Shown piece after piece: positions 12,601-14,227 of a stretch of DNA of 14,227 nucleotides. Source of the DNA: an uncultured Clostridia bacterium (GTDB lineage: Bacteria; Bacillota; Clostridia; Oscillospirales; CAG-272); the NCBI GenBank assembly GCA_904502055.1, contig CAJGDZ010000025.1, positions 1-14,227 of the forward strand, written 5' to 3'. A program made the translations under genes and the position numbers. The notes under the pieces were generated by a model. It was not told the DNA's origin. It saw nothing but the letters and a program-made list of their open reading frames with translations, and searched no databases. Position 1 is the stretch's first letter. Each line of letters starts with the position of its first letter.

Positions 12601-14018
12601 AGTCCTCGCAGGAGACGCTTGGCGCGTTTGACTTCTCGAACACCACGGGCACAGGAAGCATTGTCTTCACGGGCTTCCCGGATATATCGAACGGTGAATG
12701 GCCGGTTACGGTTGCGTGGAGACAGAACTTTGTCCGTCTGGACCAAAACGCGACCCTCAAGCAGGCACTTACGGGTACGGATGCAAGCGGAGCGACGGTA
12801 GATGCCGTCACGGTTTCCTTCAAGCTTAAATATACGGGAACCTACAGCAATAATCTCAATTTCTTAAACTTCTATAACGATAGCGATTCCAATTTTGCGG
12901 CCGGGATCTGGTTCGGCAACGACGGCAACGGAAAGCTGGCACTTTACGATGGCGCTTCCGGCACAAAAACCGCGCTGACCGCCGGTCAGACCTACACGGT
13001 CAAGTTCATCATGTACCCGGCAAACAACGGCTTTAAGGCCACGGTTGAGGGTGGCGATCTTTCCGGCGTGACCACGATTCTGGAAAAGGTCTACAACTTG
13101 GCGCTTGCCGACGGAACACAGATTACCTTCTCCAGAAAGCAGTTCAAATGTACGGATGGCTCGCATACCATCACTGTGGACGATCTGACCTTTGTGTGCG
13201 ATAAGACGACAAGTTCTGTCGACACCTCGGCGGTGAATACCGACCACTACTGCGAGCACAGCTTCACAAAGACTGCTATCGTGAACGACAAGATCCTTGA
13301 GGCTGACAAATGGTTCGACTACACCTGCTCCAAGTGCGGCGGCTCGTACTCTGCACAGGAAGCAAAGCACATCGTGATCGGTCAGCTGGACTATACGGAT
13401 AAGACCTCTCTTTGGAACCCCGTCTTCCGTATCCAGAAGATCACGGAGGCCATGCTGGTGGACGGAAAATTCAAGGTCTCGACGACCGACGGCATGCACT
13501 TGGCTACCGCCGCAGATAACGCGCACGTCGCAGCGCTTTTTGACGGTGTGGACGAGGACGGAAGCCGCATCAGCCGCATTACGCTCTCGTATGACTTCTC
13601 CTACACGGGCAAGCTGTCCTTCAGCGCGGCCAATTCGGGCAACAACTACGTCTTTGTCAACCTGATGCACAACGCCAACGGCGGTGACCTCGGCTTCGCC
13701 GTTGAGCTCAGAGCCACGGAGGACGGCAAGGCCGTTGTCAACGGCAAGAACTCCCCGGATAAAAAGCTGGTGCTTGACCCCGGTAAGGACTACACCTTCC
13801 GCATCCACCTGGATCCCGGAACCAAGCGCATCAGCTGCACGGTCAGCGGAGCGGATATGAGCGAAACCGAGCTGTTCTCGCTCACCTCGACGGCGTCCTT
13901 CACCAACTTCCTCCAGTTTGCTTTCTCAAGAGCAACCTACAACGCGACCAAAAACGGAAACGGCTTCGAACTCTTCTTTGACAACATCTCCATCGCGTAC
14001 GATAAGGTCGCTAAATAA
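9630..14018 (+). CDS. Large repeat-containing surface lipoprotein
   Basis: The 1462-residue protein is exported and lipid-anchored: signal peptide MKKLLAKWLPIALLVLVMAI with lipobox LAAC (Cys25). An acidic Thr/Pro/Glu spacer (about 28-107) should reach through the wall. Cys-pair modules follow (pattern C-x3-G-x3-Y-x-C-x-x-C-G ... H) at about 118-186, 518-548 and 865-932. Four beta-sandwich-like units of about 190-210 residues lie at about 256-445, 614-803, 1000-1188 and 1253-1460; the first three share LTYTGTY-like, NLNFIN, VEGGDL and VDNMA motifs and the fourth is divergent. The fold recalls concanavalin-like or laminin-G carbohydrate-binding domains, so a glycan-binding role is plausible but not shown. 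ATG at 9630 is chosen because the signal peptide starts there; an ATG at 9609 would add seven polar residues. A long antisense frame is a by-product of its codon bias. Confidence 0.85.
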   Translation: MKKLLAKWLPIALLVLVMAISLAACGQTPADTTAPDTPLPEATTPEETTPEVTTPEDTDPADTDPVETLPEETLPEETLPSETQPAETDPAETEPGETEPADTTPTGGDHRHQFTTTQSFPNCTTSGFTYYRCACGEMYELESEPALGHAPVLIDTLLPTCAVAGYETYECVSCGAIERRPIPQTPHTFTVSAAVFPTSALRTGNAFELLACSACDKMIKVDANHASGHFFESQEDGTALCACGAVGVTTPAQLGSMDFVSGTQGKNIVVSNGVKVADGKWVVSQSTQQAFLHYDKNPALAQALAGTDAEGNTVLELSLAFDLTYTGTYRKNLNFINLLGPNGFIFQLNLGSDVDGHLTLHDGVGSNAIALTADETYLVKLILMPKANLVRVTVEGGDLEEPATVFAKTTKDPLSAGTQIGLSRPEFACGENEDYAIYVDNMALDLVTMLFDPTSTEGVMYCDHKFTTESVVDIEHLAEDQWLRSTCSVCNRYFEAQDCELVGEHIFTKEPTDLTPSTCVTAGTATYACLICGEEISEPLALSDHTFTVSTAVFESASLYKSNGYELLGCRDCKEMILAVANHESGHCFTEQADGNYLCACGAKALGSKTTVGTMDFSTNRFGTGISFDTTLTVTDGKWMISDSWRQHFLHYAANPDLSKALTGVNADGTPIESFAITFELTYTGAYNKNLNFINILGDTDFLASIYFGTDAEGHLALYDGAKGEKTILTAGETYKVSFILLPATNSLKATVEGGDLAEKVTLYEKKASQSLATSKQIGLGRPNSAFACGEGEDYTIVVDNMAFVSTVLSFDESTADDSNLCTHDLVAAEDGFACLVCERHLERADCETAGHLLLAAATETKPSTCVTAGYEKHLCLLCGETVSVDLPLGDHDIPTVPTSAQASTCTTPGYNKYKCNNCDHTVTEDLPLLPHTFNVSTGVVTAKNDPVGEGYELFGCSCGKAGLKKVIANHESGHFLVDGTCACGAVFKTESSQETLGAFDFSNTTGTGSIVFTGFPDISNGEWPVTVAWRQNFVRLDQNATLKQALTGTDASGATVDAVTVSFKLKYTGTYSNNLNFLNFYNDSDSNFAAGIWFGNDGNGKLALYDGASGTKTALTAGQTYTVKFIMYPANNGFKATVEGGDLSGVTTILEKVYNLALADGTQITFSRKQFKCTDGSHTITVDDLTFVCDKTTSSVDTSAVNTDHYCEHSFTKTAIVNDKILEADKWFDYTCSKCGGSYSAQEAKHIVIGQLDYTDKTSLWNPVFRIQKITEAMLVDGKFKVSTTDGMHLATAADNAHVAALFDGVDEDGSRISRITLSYDFSYTGKLSFSAANSGNNYVFVNLMHNANGGDLGFAVELRATEDGKAVVNGKNSPDKKLVLDPGKDYTFRIHLDPGTKRISCTVSGADMSETELFSLTSTASFTNFLQFAFSRATYNATKNGNGFELFFDNISIAYDKVAK

Positions 14019-14023
14019 AATCA

Positions 14024-14058
14024 GGGCTGAGTCCAAACGGACTCAGCCCCCTTTTTTT
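14024..14058 (+). terminator. Rho-independent terminator of the lipoprotein gene
   Basis: GGGCTGAGTCC (14024-14034) pairs perfectly with 14039-14049 around AAAC, followed by seven T (14052-14058). Confidence 0.93.
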
Positions 14059-14093
14059 GCTTCAAATTTTGATTTTTCGGGGAGGGGAGACGT

Positions 14094-14159
14094 GTAGGGG
14101 GCTTTTTGAAAAAAGCCCCCTACGACCCCCAAAAACTTTTGGGAAAAAGAAACTTTTTC
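14094..14159. repeat. Three tandem hairpins downstream of the terminator
   Basis: GTAGGGGGCTTTTT (14094-14107) pairs with 14110-14123; CCCAAAA (14128-14134) with TTTTGGG (14137-14143); GAAAAAG (14143-14149) with CTTTTTC (14153-14159). The stretch 14059-14227 has no supportable gene. The hairpins could be extra terminators or a dispersed palindromic repeat of the host genome. Confidence 0.6.
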
Positions 14160-14227
14160 ACACAATAAAGTCTGCAAAAGCAATGCCGAGAAAGGTTTTT
14201 CGAGTCATTTTGGTTCTTCACGCTAAA

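Noticed and set aside
9468..12746. A 1092-residue open frame on the minus strand opposite the lipoprotein gene
   Set aside because: It has no ribosome site or promoter, is compositionally odd (Arg/Gly/Val-rich with internal repeats that mirror the sense repeats), and crosses the prophage boundary. The sense gene has a promoter, lipobox, domains and terminator.
12864..13808. A 314-residue antisense frame in the 3' part of the lipoprotein gene
   Set aside because: Same cause: the sense codon bias leaves few stops in the opposite frame. No start signal or recognisable domain.

Overview
The window looks like chromosomal DNA of an anaerobic, low-GC Gram-positive bacterium, probably a gut Clostridia lineage. 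The signs are strong AGGAGG-type ribosome sites, consensus sigma-A promoters, a lipobox lipoprotein with an acidic Thr/Pro/Glu-rich wall spacer, and GTG/TTG starts. The genus cannot be named from the sequence. Host genes sit at both ends, and an element of about 8.0 kb lies between them at 1514-9498.

Left host flank (1-1513): a partial APC-type amino acid permease on the minus strand is divergent from a 267-residue protein of unknown function on the plus strand. The two promoters share a 23-bp palindrome whose arms contain both -35 boxes. The plus gene ends in a hairpin terminator.

Element (1514-9498): an integrated filamentous phage (inovirus-like). Read on the minus strand from the right end, the order is: origin region (four TACTACA iterons around a 14-bp-stem hairpin), Rep (HUH nuclease plus superfamily 3 helicase), two tiny translationally coupled genes (57 and 58 residues, the second HTH-like), a gene V-like ssDNA-binding protein, a 68-residue major coat protein candidate, a hairpin terminator, a large pIII-like adsorption protein, a secreted 177-residue protein, two small membrane proteins, a Zot/pI assembly ATPase, a hairpin-rich intergenic region with a packaging-signal candidate, and an IS30-family DDE transposase. 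One small membrane-protein gene (4463-4693) runs the opposite way from its own consensus promoter.

The main observation is that the whole phage is bounded like a transposon. Imperfect terminal inverted repeats of about 29 bp lie at 1514-1543 and 9470-9498, outside the phage genes. They are flanked by an exact 15-bp direct repeat, ATTCTCAGCCATTTT, at 1499-1513 and 9499-9513. The duplicated 15 bp is the 3' half of the upstream gene's terminator. The IS30-type transposase is therefore probably the phage integrase and the target was a terminator hairpin. The left end carries an inward-facing TTGACA and the right end a TACAAT. If the ends were joined with 2-3 bp between them, they would form a promoter aimed at the origin and rep.

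Right host flank (9514-14227): an intact consensus promoter starts 13 bp past the repeat and drives a 1462-residue surface lipoprotein with four beta-sandwich-like repeats and several Cys-pair modules. The phage adsorption protein contains Cys-pair modules of the same pattern. Beyond its terminator lie three tandem hairpins and no gene.
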